A model generated the notes under the pieces. The model was not told where the DNA came from and made no database searches. It saw only the letters and a list, made by a program, of their open reading frames with translations. From Bacteroidota bacterium (GTDB taxonomy: Bacteria; Bacteroidota; Bacteroidia; Flavobacteriales; Flavobacteriaceae), in assembly GCA_006227965.1 (NCBI GenBank), contig SBFL01000320.1, positions 1-20,431 of the forward strand: a stretch of DNA of 20,431 nt. Reading direction: 5' to 3'. Both the position numbers and the translations under genes were made by a program. Below, piece after piece: positions 14,397 to 20,431 of the stretch (its first letter is position 1; each line of letters starts with the position of its first letter).

Positions 14397-16125
14397 TATT
14401 GCGCCCGGCAGCCTGGGTCGCGATCTTCGCTTCCATTTCGGACCTCGAACCTTCAGCCCTGCAATAGGTGTAGGCCTGGTACGTGTCTGCAAAGAAGTTT
14501 TCAGGGCCGATCTCGTCAATCAGCCTGCTGTGGTAGAATATGTCCCGGGCAGGGCCTATAGCCCCGGCTATGGCAAAATTGATCCCGTCTTTTTTGAGCT
14601 CCTGTATCAGGGCCCTCAGCATGAAAACCGCGGAGCTGTCTATGTAGTTGATCGCCTCGGCATTCAGTATAATGTATTTCAGGGCATTTCCTTTTTGACC
14701 GACCCGTTTCTGAAGCTGCTCCCGGAAATAGTCCTTGTTCCCGAAAAAGAGCTGACCGTCAAAACGCAGGATCAAAAACAGGTCGGAGTCCTCGGCATCT
14801 TCCGCAAAACGATCCAGGTTCCGGAAATAGTTGGTACCCCGGATTTTGCCCAGGATCGCAATATGGGGTTTTGAAATCCTGTAGACCAGCAAAAGCAGGG
14901 AAAGTAAGACCCCCAGCAGGATGCCTTCCTTGATCCCGAGCCCGAGTGTGAGCAAAAAAGTAACCACCAGCAGTACGAATTCATCCTTGCGGTTTTTCCA
15001 GAGCTGCATGGGGTAATTCAGATCGATGAGTCCGAAAACGGCAACCATGATGATGGAAGCCAGGACCGCGTTGGGCAGGTAATAAAAAGCCGGGGTCAGG
15101 AACAGTAGCGTAAGGCCTACCACGGCGCTGCTCACCAGGGCTGCCAGCCCGGAATGAGCCCCTGCCTGATCGTTGACAGCCGTGCGGGAAAACCCGCCCG
15201 TGGTCGGGTAGGACTGAAACAGGGACCCCACGATATTGGATGCTCCAAGGGCTACCAGTTCCTGGTTCGCATTCACCCGGTTCTCCCCCCTTTTTTCCTC
15301 TACAGCCTTTGCCACGGAAATGGCCTCCATAAATGCGATGAGGGCCAGGGTGAGGGCTATTGGAAACAGCTCCGAAATCCGTGTAATATCAAAGGTTGGA
15401 ACTACCGGAGCGGGAAGTCCGCCAGGGACATCCCCTACGATCCGGACCCCGTTGTTAAACAGACCCAGGAAGTAGACTGCAACCACCCCGATGATGACCG
15501 CTACCAGGGCACCCGGGATTTTGGGGTTGGTTTTTTTCAGGCCCTTGATCAGCACAATTGCACCCAATCCAATACCAAGGGTAATGAGGTTGGTGTCTCC
15601 CACTGTGGCTGCGGCATTGGACAGCAGGGTATGGATCTGGTTGCTCCCCTCAATATCAGTGCCCAGAAGATGTTTTAACTGACTCAGTCCGATTATAATT
15701 GCCGCGGCAGAAGTAAACCCGCTAATAACAGGTTTTGAAAGGAAATTTACCAGGAAGCCCATTCGAAGCAGCCCAAAACCCAGCTGCAGCACCCCCATGA
15801 AAAGCGCCAGAAAAATGGCCATTGAAATGTATTCATCTATGCCGGAAAGGGATAACGCTCCCAGGCCTGAGGCCACCAGCAGGGAATCCATGGCAACCGG
15901 GCCAACGGCAAGCTGGCGGGATGTCCCCATAAGGGCGTAAATCACCTGGGGAATAAGGGCCGCGTAAAGGCCGAATACAGGCGGTAATCCGGCAATCATC
16001 GCATAGGCCATCCCCTGTGGGATCAGCATGATCCCCACGGTAATTCCTGCGGCAAGGTCCCCGGGGAGCCATTGTTTCTTATACGCTGGCATCCATTCGA
16101 GAATGGGAAAAAAACGCTTTAACAT
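14392..16125 (-). CDS. SulP family anion transporter with STAS domain
   Basis: A 577-residue protein from the ATG at 16125 (MLKRFFPILEWMPAYKKQWL); a frame extension upstream would need a TTG start. The motif GDLAAGITVGIMLIPQGMAYAMIAGLPPVFGLY (about residues 22-54) is the SulP signature of TM1-TM2, followed by GPVAMDSLLVASGL and FQSYPTTGGFSRTAVNDQAGA. Twelve or more hydrophobic segments fill residues 20-420. From about 440 the cytoplasmic STAS domain is seen, with ILNAEAINYIDSSAVFMLRALIQEL. Bacterial SulP proteins carry sulfate, bicarbonate or other anions. The setting between the Crp/Fnr gene and the dioxygenases favours sulfate or sulfite, but a bicarbonate carrier cannot be excluded. It starts 34 bp after the crp-like stop and is likely in the same operon. 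Confidence 0.9.
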   Translation of the reverse strand: MLKRFFPILEWMPAYKKQWLPGDLAAGITVGIMLIPQGMAYAMIAGLPPVFGLYAALIPQVIYALMGTSRQLAVGPVAMDSLLVASGLGALSLSGIDEYISMAIFLALFMGVLQLGFGLLRMGFLVNFLSKPVISGFTSAAAIIIGLSQLKHLLGTDIEGSNQIHTLLSNAAATVGDTNLITLGIGLGAIVLIKGLKKTNPKIPGALVAVIIGVVAVYFLGLFNNGVRIVGDVPGGLPAPVVPTFDITRISELFPIALTLALIAFMEAISVAKAVEEKRGENRVNANQELVALGASNIVGSLFQSYPTTGGFSRTAVNDQAGAHSGLAALVSSAVVGLTLLFLTPAFYYLPNAVLASIIMVAVFGLIDLNYPMQLWKNRKDEFVLLVVTFLLTLGLGIKEGILLGVLLSLLLLVYRISKPHIAILGKIRGTNYFRNLDRFAEDAEDSDLFLILRFDGQLFFGNKDYFREQLQKRVGQKGNALKYIILNAEAINYIDSSAVFMLRALIQELKKDGINFAIAGAIGPARDIFYHSRLIDEIGPENFFADTYQAYTYCRAEGSRSEMEAKIATQAAGRNM

Positions 16126-16159
16126 GGTCAATAATCTTTTACGTTACCCGGAATCACTC

Positions 16160-16792
16160 CTAAAGGTCCAGGATCTTGAGGTAGTTCCTGTGAATCTCTA
16201 TCTTTCCCATCTGCTCCAGTTTTTTGAGCAGACGGGAGATAACCACCCTGGAACTGTGCAGGTCATAGGCGATTTCCTGATGCGTGTTCCTGATGATGGA
16301 ATCCTCATTTACCCGGGCCTTTTCCCTGAGGTAATTCACCAGCCGTTCATCCATATTCAGGAAAGCAATATTGTCGATGGTCTGCAACATCTCATTGAGC
16401 CGGTTGTTATAGCTCTCGAAGACAAAATTCCGCCAGGAGCGGTATTTGGCGGTCCATTCCTCCATTTTGCGGATCGGGATCATGATGAGTTTGGCATCGG
16501 TCTCGGCAATCGCCCGGATTTCGCTCTGGGACTGACCCATGCAGCAACTCATGGTCATCGAACAGGTATCCCCCCGCTCGAGGTAGTACAACAGGAGTTC
16601 ATCCCCGTCCGGATCTTCCCTCAGGATCTTGATTACCCCTGAAATCAACAGTGGCATCCCCTTAATATATTCCCCGATCTCCATAAGCTTGTGTCCTGCC
16701 TGTACTTCCCTGAACGTACCTACCTGGGCAATCTCGTTGATCAGGGCTTCTTCGAACTGATGGCCGTAACTGGCCTTTAATTCCTGTATCAT
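16160..16792 (-). CDS. Crp/Fnr family transcription regulator with a cysteine cluster
   Basis: A 210-residue regulator. The N-terminal cyclic nucleotide-binding-like domain covers about 15-125 (AGHKLMEIGEYIKGMPLLISG marks the barrel). A winged helix-turn-helix covers about 135-210, with NTHQEIAYDLHSSRVVISRLL at 169-189 as the DNA-recognition segment. Residues 77-84 (CSMTMSCC) hold three cysteines in the loop where the classical cAMP phosphate cassette would be; the cassette itself is absent. Regulators with this cysteine pattern are common in Bacteroidota, and a role in sensing reactive sulfur or redox state is an inference. The start overlaps the DUF983 stop as ATGA. The operon carries its own TGTAAC operator, so self-regulation is likely, and it is the best candidate activator for all seven sites in the window. 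Confidence 0.9.
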   Translation of the reverse strand: MIQELKASYGHQFEEALINEIAQVGTFREVQAGHKLMEIGEYIKGMPLLISGVIKILREDPDGDELLLYYLERGDTCSMTMSCCMGQSQSEIRAIAETDAKLIMIPIRKMEEWTAKYRSWRNFVFESYNNRLNEMLQTIDNIAFLNMDERLVNYLREKARVNEDSIIRNTHQEIAYDLHSSRVVISRLLKKLEQMGKIEIHRNYLKILDL

Positions 16793-17187
16793 ACGCGCTG
16801 TTTAGCTTTTCTTGCGACGGTATTGTCGTAACTAAAAAAGAAATTCGCCCAAATCAATTTGGACACGGCTCCTATATAGGGCATCAACAGGACCAGGGCG
16901 GTAACAATAGAGCCGAATATGCCTCCGATTCCAAGGTCCAGTCCAAAAATCAGGATCAGCAAATACACGGCAACCGCCACCGCCACCCCCACGCCATAGG
17001 ACACGTACATAGACCCGTAATAAAAGCTGGGTTCAATCTTGTATTTCAATCCGCATTTGGGGCACCTCTCGCGCACCCTGTTCATGCTGCCCAGGTTATA
17101 AGGGTGTTTGTGCAGAAAAGGGCCCTCGTGGCAGCGCGGGCACTTCAGCAGCAGGATGCTGTAAAGTTTTGAGCCTTTTCCAATCAT
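16789..17187 (-). CDS. DUF983 family zinc-ribbon membrane protein
   Basis: A 132-residue protein starting at the ATG at 17187 (MIGKGSKLYSILLLKCPRCH); an in-frame TTG at 17202 would lie almost on the predicted transcription start and is rejected. Two CxxC pairs, CPRC and CPKC, form a likely zinc ribbon in the first 50 residues, followed by the DUF983 signature YKIEPSFYYGSMYVSYG. Two hydrophobic helices cover about 70-115. The function of the family is unknown. It is first in the operon DUF983-crp-SulP and overlaps the regulator gene by ATGA, so it should be made together with it. A role in signalling to the regulator is possible but not shown. Confidence 0.85.
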   Translation of the reverse strand: MIGKGSKLYSILLLKCPRCHEGPFLHKHPYNLGSMNRVRERCPKCGLKYKIEPSFYYGSMYVSYGVGVAVAVAVYLLILIFGLDLGIGGIFGSIVTALVLLMPYIGAVSKLIWANFFFSYDNTVARKAKQRV

Positions 17188-17206
17188 AATTCCAACCTTC
17201 AAGATA

Positions 17207-17251
17207 CAAAATTAAGCCAAGGCAGTCTAGCAAATTGTGACTTTGGTTACA
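17207..17251 (-). promoter_or_regulatory. Crp/Fnr-type operator and -7 element of the DUF983-crp operon
   Basis: On the minus strand the operator at 17236-17251 reads TGTAACCAAAGTCACA; the distal arm is exact and the proximal arm has one mismatch. TAATTTTG (17207-17214), an exact TAnnTTTG, follows after 21 nt. The start codon of DUF983 is 48 bp from the operator, which leaves a leader of roughly 16 nt. Confidence 0.85.
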
Positions 17252-17345
17252 CAGGCCGGCCGCGGAGGCAAACCTATTGTATTACAGTATTTTACCATTG
17301 CATGCTCCAGATGGAAAGTAATAATGAGGATGACTTTTTTAATCT

Positions 17346-17375
17346 TTGAAAATCGGGCATTTTAGCATATCTTTT
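17346..17375 (+). promoter_or_regulatory. Probable promoter of the OmpA-family gene
   Basis: TTG at 17346-17348 and TATCTTTT at 17368-17375 are separated by 19 nt, which fits the Bacteroidota -33/-7 promoter layout with one mismatch in the -7 element. The start codon is 28 bp further on. No TGTAAC operator faces this direction. Confidence 0.5.
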
Positions 17376-17403
17376 AGGTTCTTTTTTAACTAAACCCGAC
17401 AGT

Positions 17404-18177
17404 ATGAAAAAAGCATTAGCATTTCTACCCTTCCTTCTCTTTCTGCTACTGGTGTGGCTGGCCTGGGGCTGGTACAAAGATACCGTGGTCTGTTGTCCGG
17501 AAGAAGAACCACCTGTCGCGGTGCAGTATGGGCCGCTTATTTTTGACTGCCAGACAGGTGCCGTGATTACCAACGAAGGCTGGCCGGACAAGAAGCAGGA
17601 AATCCTGGCAGCCCGGGTTGAAGGAAAGAAACTCTTACTGGTTGGGCCCTATTTCGGCTCAGAGGATCCCAGTGAAGGCGTTGCAAGAGCGGAAAAGGTC
17701 AAAGCGCTCTTTACAGAACTCGACCCGGATGACGTAGTCGTAGGGCGGCGGCCTGTGGACGACTGTGAAAGCACCAAGGTCAATATGCTGCACGAACTTC
17801 AGTACAAGTGGGTGACGCGGAACGATGACGTCATCGAATTGTACGACCGGACGGCTATCCTGTACAGATTTGATTCAGACCAGGAAATAGTAACTCCCGC
17901 TGTGGAGGCTTTCTCCAGAGAAGTTGCAGAGTACATTGCAGAGACCGGAGACCGTGTATTGCTGATAGGGCATACAGATTCTGACGGTGAACCCGACTAC
18001 AACTTGGACCTCGGGATGAAGCGGGCAGAAGAATACAAGCAACACCTAATATCTTTGGGAGTGGATGAATCCAAGATAGAAGTTAAATCGGTAGGTGAAA
18101 CGGACCCCGCTGTTCCCAATGATTCTCCCGAGAACAAACAGCGCAACCGACGGGTAACCATACAAATCATTAAATAA
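17404..18177 (+). CDS. OmpA-family peptidoglycan-binding protein with N-terminal membrane anchor
   Basis: A 257-residue protein. Residues about 4-22 form a hydrophobic segment (ALAFLPFLLFLLLVWLAWG) without a clear cleavage site or lipobox, so it is probably an inner-membrane anchor. The middle region (about 40-145) is acidic and not recognised. The C-terminal OmpA domain (about 150-257) begins at ILYRFDSDQE and contains LIGHTDSDGEPDYNLDLGMK followed by RAEEYKQHLISLG and a final QRNRRVTIQI, which carry the Asp and Arg that bind diaminopimelate in peptidoglycan. It should tether the envelope to the cell wall. The next gene follows after 25 bp and is probably co-transcribed. Confidence 0.88.
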   Translation: MKKALAFLPFLLFLLLVWLAWGWYKDTVVCCPEEEPPVAVQYGPLIFDCQTGAVITNEGWPDKKQEILAARVEGKKLLLVGPYFGSEDPSEGVARAEKVKALFTELDPDDVVVGRRPVDDCESTKVNMLHELQYKWVTRNDDVIELYDRTAILYRFDSDQEIVTPAVEAFSREVAEYIAETGDRVLLIGHTDSDGEPDYNLDLGMKRAEEYKQHLISLGVDESKIEVKSVGETDPAVPNDSPENKQRNRRVTIQIIK

Positions 18178-18202
18178 CTAGAACACTATAAAAACTAAGA
18201 TT

Positions 18203-18619
18203 ATGACACTACTTCAAATAAACACCGTGGCATGTGACGGGTCCGATGTTTTCTGGCCCTGGTTCTTATGGCTCCTCGGGGCTTTTATACTTGGGGTGTT
18301 ACTGGGATGGCTGCTTCGCCAGATCTTCGCAGGTGCAGGCGCTGCCGAAGATGAACCCGCTGTCAGGCAGGACCTGACCAAAGTCGAGGGGATTGGACCC
18401 AAAATTGAGGGCTTGCTCAACAAGAAAGGTATTATCAGCTATCGGCAGCTGTCTAATACTTCAATAAGCTTCCTTGAGAAATTGATTCACGATGCCGGGC
18501 CGAATTTTGCCACCCACCGAGGCATGACAGGCACCTGGCCTGCACAGGCCAACCTTGCCGATCACGGGGAATGGGATGAACTTGCCAAATGGCAGGAAAT
18601 CCTCAAAGGAGGCGTTTAA
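18203..18619 (+). CDS. Membrane-anchored helix-hairpin-helix protein (COG3743-like)
   Basis: A 138-residue protein with one membrane helix near 18-39 (WPWFLWLLGAFILGVLLGWL), a short acidic linker and a C-terminal part that holds DLTKVEGIGPKIEGLLNKKGI (57-77). This is a helix-hairpin-helix motif of the type annotated as a predicted flap endonuclease-1-like domain (COG3743). The tail GPNFATHRGMTGTWPAQANLADHGEWDELAKWQ fits that domain as well. No catalytic residues are evident, so non-specific DNA or protein binding is more likely than nuclease action. Pairing with an OmpA-family anchor suggests an envelope role. The gene is followed by a strong terminator. Confidence 0.82.
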   Translation: MTLLQINTVACDGSDVFWPWFLWLLGAFILGVLLGWLLRQIFAGAGAAEDEPAVRQDLTKVEGIGPKIEGLLNKKGIISYRQLSNTSISFLEKLIHDAGPNFATHRGMTGTWPAQANLADHGEWDELAKWQEILKGGV

Positions 18620-18638
18620 TCGCCGCCCCTTTCAGGCC

Positions 18639-18670
18639 AAAACAGCCCCGGAAAAGCCGGGGCTGTTTTT
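18639..18670 (+). terminator. Strong intrinsic terminator after the OmpA-HhH pair
   Basis: A perfect 13-bp stem (18639-18651 with 18657-18669, core CAGCCCCGG/CCGGGGCTG) with a 5-nt loop ends in five T residues. It closes the transcript 19 bp after the stop codon of the HhH gene. The remaining 77 bp to the next gene show no clear promoter. Confidence 0.92.
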
Positions 18671-18747
18671 ATATAACCATCCGGGTGGTGATTTTTTAGT
18701 ACTTTATTCCGTGAAAAACATGTCTCTCACTCTCTAAACATCCACAG

Positions 18748-20431
18748 ATGCATTTATTCCAAATCCCGAAGCGTACGTTTATAATAGTGTGTTCCGTAGT
18801 TTTCCTAGGCTCTGCCAGCCTTACCGCACAGGGATTCAACGGGTATTATCGTTATCCTGACATCCATGGGAACAAGATTGTGTTTACCGCAGAAGGAGAC
18901 CTCTGGCTGGTCTCCACAGAAGGCGGTCTTGCCCGGCGCCTGACGAGTCACCCGGAAGAAGAAACCCATGCTGTTTTCTCACCAGACGGAAAGTCCATTG
19001 CATTCTCCGCCAGCTATGAAGGCCCCACAGAGGTCTATACCATGCCGGCAGAGGGAGGCCTGCCCACCAGATGGACCTATGAACGGGACGCTTCTTTTGT
19101 GAATACCTGGACTCCGGATGGTAAGGTTGCCTACCAGACCCGTGCCTATTCCCGGGTTCCCGATTATCAGGTGGTCACCGTCGACCCGGGAAATAAAGTA
19201 ACGGAAGTGGTCCCCCTCAGCCAGGCAAGCGAGGCATCCTATGACGCCACCGGGGAAACGGTCTATTTTGTCCGGCCTGCCTACCACCGGAATGTCACCA
19301 AGCGCTATAAAGGGGGGACCGCCCGGCAAATCTGGAAGTATACCCGGGGCGCGCCCGAAGCTGTCAGACTAACCCGTGATTACGATGGGGGCAGCCACCA
19401 CCCGATGTGGTATTACAACAGGGTATATTTTATCACAGACAGGGACGGGACCATGAACCTCTGGTCCATGGACGAAAATGGGGATGACCTGCAACAGCAT
19501 ACCCGGCATGTGGATTTTGATGTGAGGTATGCCCGTCTTTCCGCCGGAAAGATAGTCTACCAGCGAGGAGCCGATCTCTGGCTGTATGACATTGGCTCCG
19601 AAACCAATGATAAACTGGACATCCACCTGACCTCCGACCTTGATCAACTGCGTGAAAAATGGGAGGAAAACCCCGGACAATATATCACTAATGTCAGCCC
19701 GGATCCGGAAGGGGACAATATCGTTCTTACCGCGAGAGGGCGTGTTTTTGTGGTCCCTGCTAAAAGCGGTCGCTTTGTCAATTTTACGGACAAAAGCCGG
19801 GTGCGGTACAGGGATGCTGTATTCTCCCATGACGGGAAAAGGCTCTATGCCCTCTCGGATGAAAGCGGGGAGTTTGAATTTGTCTCCCTCCCGGCCAACG
19901 GTATCGGCGAGGAGAAACCCATCACCGGGGATGGGGAGGTGCTCCGTTTCGAGGGAGTACCGTCTCCGGACGGCAGGGGACTGGCCTATAAGGACCTCCT
20001 GGAACGTCTGTACATCCTGGATTTGAAAACCGGGGAAAGCACTAAAATTTCTGACCTGGACAATTACGTGGGGAATCCGTCCTGGTCCCCCGATGGAAAA
20101 TGGCTGGCCTTTGAAGAATCGGCTGATAACCTGATGACCCGGATTGTGCTCTATCAACTCTCCAGTGGCCAGCGGCATTACCTTACCACAGACCGGGCCA
20201 ACTCCGTGAGTCCCCAGTGGGGCAGGGACGGGAAATTCATTTATTTCCTCTCCGACCGGAGCTTTACCTCTCTGGTGGGCTCCCCATGGGGCCCCCGACA
20301 GCCGGAACCCTATTTCGACGCCAAATACAAGGTCTACCATACCCCCCTGCGCAAGGGAGAGCGGTCTCCATTCCGGCCCTCAGATGAGCTTTATAAAAAG
20401 ACCGAAAAAGATTCTGATAAAAAGGAAGAAG
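18748..20431 (+). CDS. Tricorn-like S41 family peptidase, N-terminal part (truncated by window edge)
   Basis: The frame from the ATG at 18748 stays open for 561 codons to the end of the window. The N-terminus (MHLFQIPKRTFIIVCSVVFL...LTAQG) is a signal peptide, probably cut after TAQ or close to it. The mature part starts GFNGYYRYPDIHGNKIVFTA and then shows repeated propeller blades of the form F-S-P-D-G-K-x-I-A-F-S, for example HAVFSPDGKSIAFSA, WYYNRVYFITDRDGTMNLW, and SWSPDGKWLAFEE. This matches the beta-propeller half of bacterial tricorn protease homologues. The end (near RPSDELYKKTEKDSDKKEE) is the charged linker before the second half; the PDZ and S41 catalytic domains would lie outside the window. 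It should be an exported or periplasmic peptidase that trims oligopeptides. Confidence 0.87.
   Translation, partial: MHLFQIPKRTFIIVCSVVFLGSASLTAQGFNGYYRYPDIHGNKIVFTAEGDLWLVSTEGGLARRLTSHPEEETHAVFSPDGKSIAFSASYEGPTEVYTMPAEGGLPTRWTYERDASFVNTWTPDGKVAYQTRAYSRVPDYQVVTVDPGNKVTEVVPLSQASEASYDATGETVYFVRPAYHRNVTKRYKGGTARQIWKYTRGAPEAVRLTRDYDGGSHHPMWYYNRVYFITDRDGTMNLWSMDENGDDLQQHTRHVDFDVRYARLSAGKIVYQRGADLWLYDIGSETNDKLDIHLTSDLDQLREKWEENPGQYITNVSPDPEGDNIVLTARGRVFVVPAKSGRFVNFTDKSRVRYRDAVFSHDGKRLYALSDESGEFEFVSLPANGIGEEKPITGDGEVLRFEGVPSPDGRGLAYKDLLERLYILDLKTGESTKISDLDNYVGNPSWSPDGKWLAFEESADNLMTRIVLYQLSSGQRHYLTTDRANSVSPQWGRDGKFIYFLSDRSFTSLVGSPWGPRQPEPYFDAKYKVYHTPLRKGERSPFRPSDELYKKTEKDSDKKEE

Noticed and set aside
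13187..14467. Long plus-strand open frame (over 400 codons) opposite dioxygenase copy 2
   Set aside because: The minus-strand gene has complete metal and rhodanese motifs. The plus frame gives no recognisable domain and arises from codon bias on the opposite strand.
16132..16159. Possible separate operator in front of SulP (TTACGTTACCC)
   Set aside because: The two arms do not form TGTAAC-N4-GTTACA and no -7 element follows at 21 nt. SulP is better seen as the third gene of the DUF983-crp operon.
17188..17202. TTG start for DUF983 at 17202
   Set aside because: It lies almost on the transcription start predicted from the -7 element at 17207-17214, and the ATG at 17187 gives the usual family N-terminus.
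19369..20340. Minus-strand open frame of about 320 codons within the tricorn-like gene
   Set aside because: The plus frame shows a signal peptide and repeated propeller motifs. The minus frame has no motif and no promoter.
1..20431. Mobile elements, integrase or transposase genes, CRISPR arrays, tRNA or rRNA genes
   Set aside because: No direct-repeat arrays, transposase-like frames, terminal inverted repeats or RNA gene signatures were seen by eye on either strand.

Overview
The window looks like chromosome from a Bacteroidota bacterium, most likely a fairly GC-rich member of the Flavobacteriaceae (a Robiginitalea- or Muricauda-like organism is a guess). The reasons are: promoter elements that fit the Bacteroidota -7 consensus TAnnTTTG; few Shine-Dalgarno sequences; family choices typical of marine flavobacteria (DUF983, DUF3365 lipoprotein, tricorn-type S41 peptidase, OmpA and HhH membrane proteins, DUF5009-type acyltransferase). 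No rRNA, tRNA, CRISPR or insertion sequence was seen.

Layout. (1) 1-2858, minus strand: a partial membrane acyltransferase and a sodium:solute symporter, translationally coupled. (2) 2928-17187: a sulfur-oxidation island. It holds a TauE/SafE exporter (+), a split YeeE/YedE sulfur transporter (-), a type II-like sulfide:quinone oxidoreductase (-), and a four-gene plus-strand operon of a Tat-exported molybdenum sulfite dehydrogenase, a membrane-anchored monoheme cytochrome c, a lipoprotein rhodanese and a sterol desaturase-family membrane enzyme. Then follow an Asp/Glu racemase-family protein and a DUF3365 heme lipoprotein (-), two tandem persulfide dioxygenase-rhodanese fusions (-), a SulP anion transporter, a Crp/Fnr regulator and a DUF983 protein (-). 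(3) 17404-20431, plus strand: an OmpA-family protein, a membrane-anchored helix-hairpin-helix protein, a strong terminator and a truncated tricorn-like peptidase.

How the genes fit together (inference from families). SQR oxidises sulfide at the membrane to persulfide. The two dioxygenase-rhodaneses turn cytoplasmic persulfide into sulfite or thiosulfate. TauE can move sulfite to the periplasm, where the dehydrogenase oxidises it to sulfate and passes electrons to the cytochrome. SulP and the YeeE pair move sulfate and reduced sulfur. This would be an energy-yielding or detoxifying sulfide-to-sulfate route in a heterotroph.

The most striking result is regulatory. Seven intergenic sites read TGTAAC-N4-GTTACA or a close variant in the direction of the downstream gene. 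In all seven a TAnnTTTG-like -7 element begins exactly 21 nt after the site, which places the site near -41, the class II activator position of Crp/Fnr proteins. The sites precede yeeE, sqr, the sulfite dehydrogenase operon, both dioxygenases, the DUF983-crp operon itself, and an intergenic stretch that ends in a strong terminator and encodes no protein. That last unit is a candidate regulated small RNA, or an attenuated leader of the DUF3365 gene. The obvious candidate activator is the cysteine-rich Crp/Fnr protein encoded at 16160-16792.
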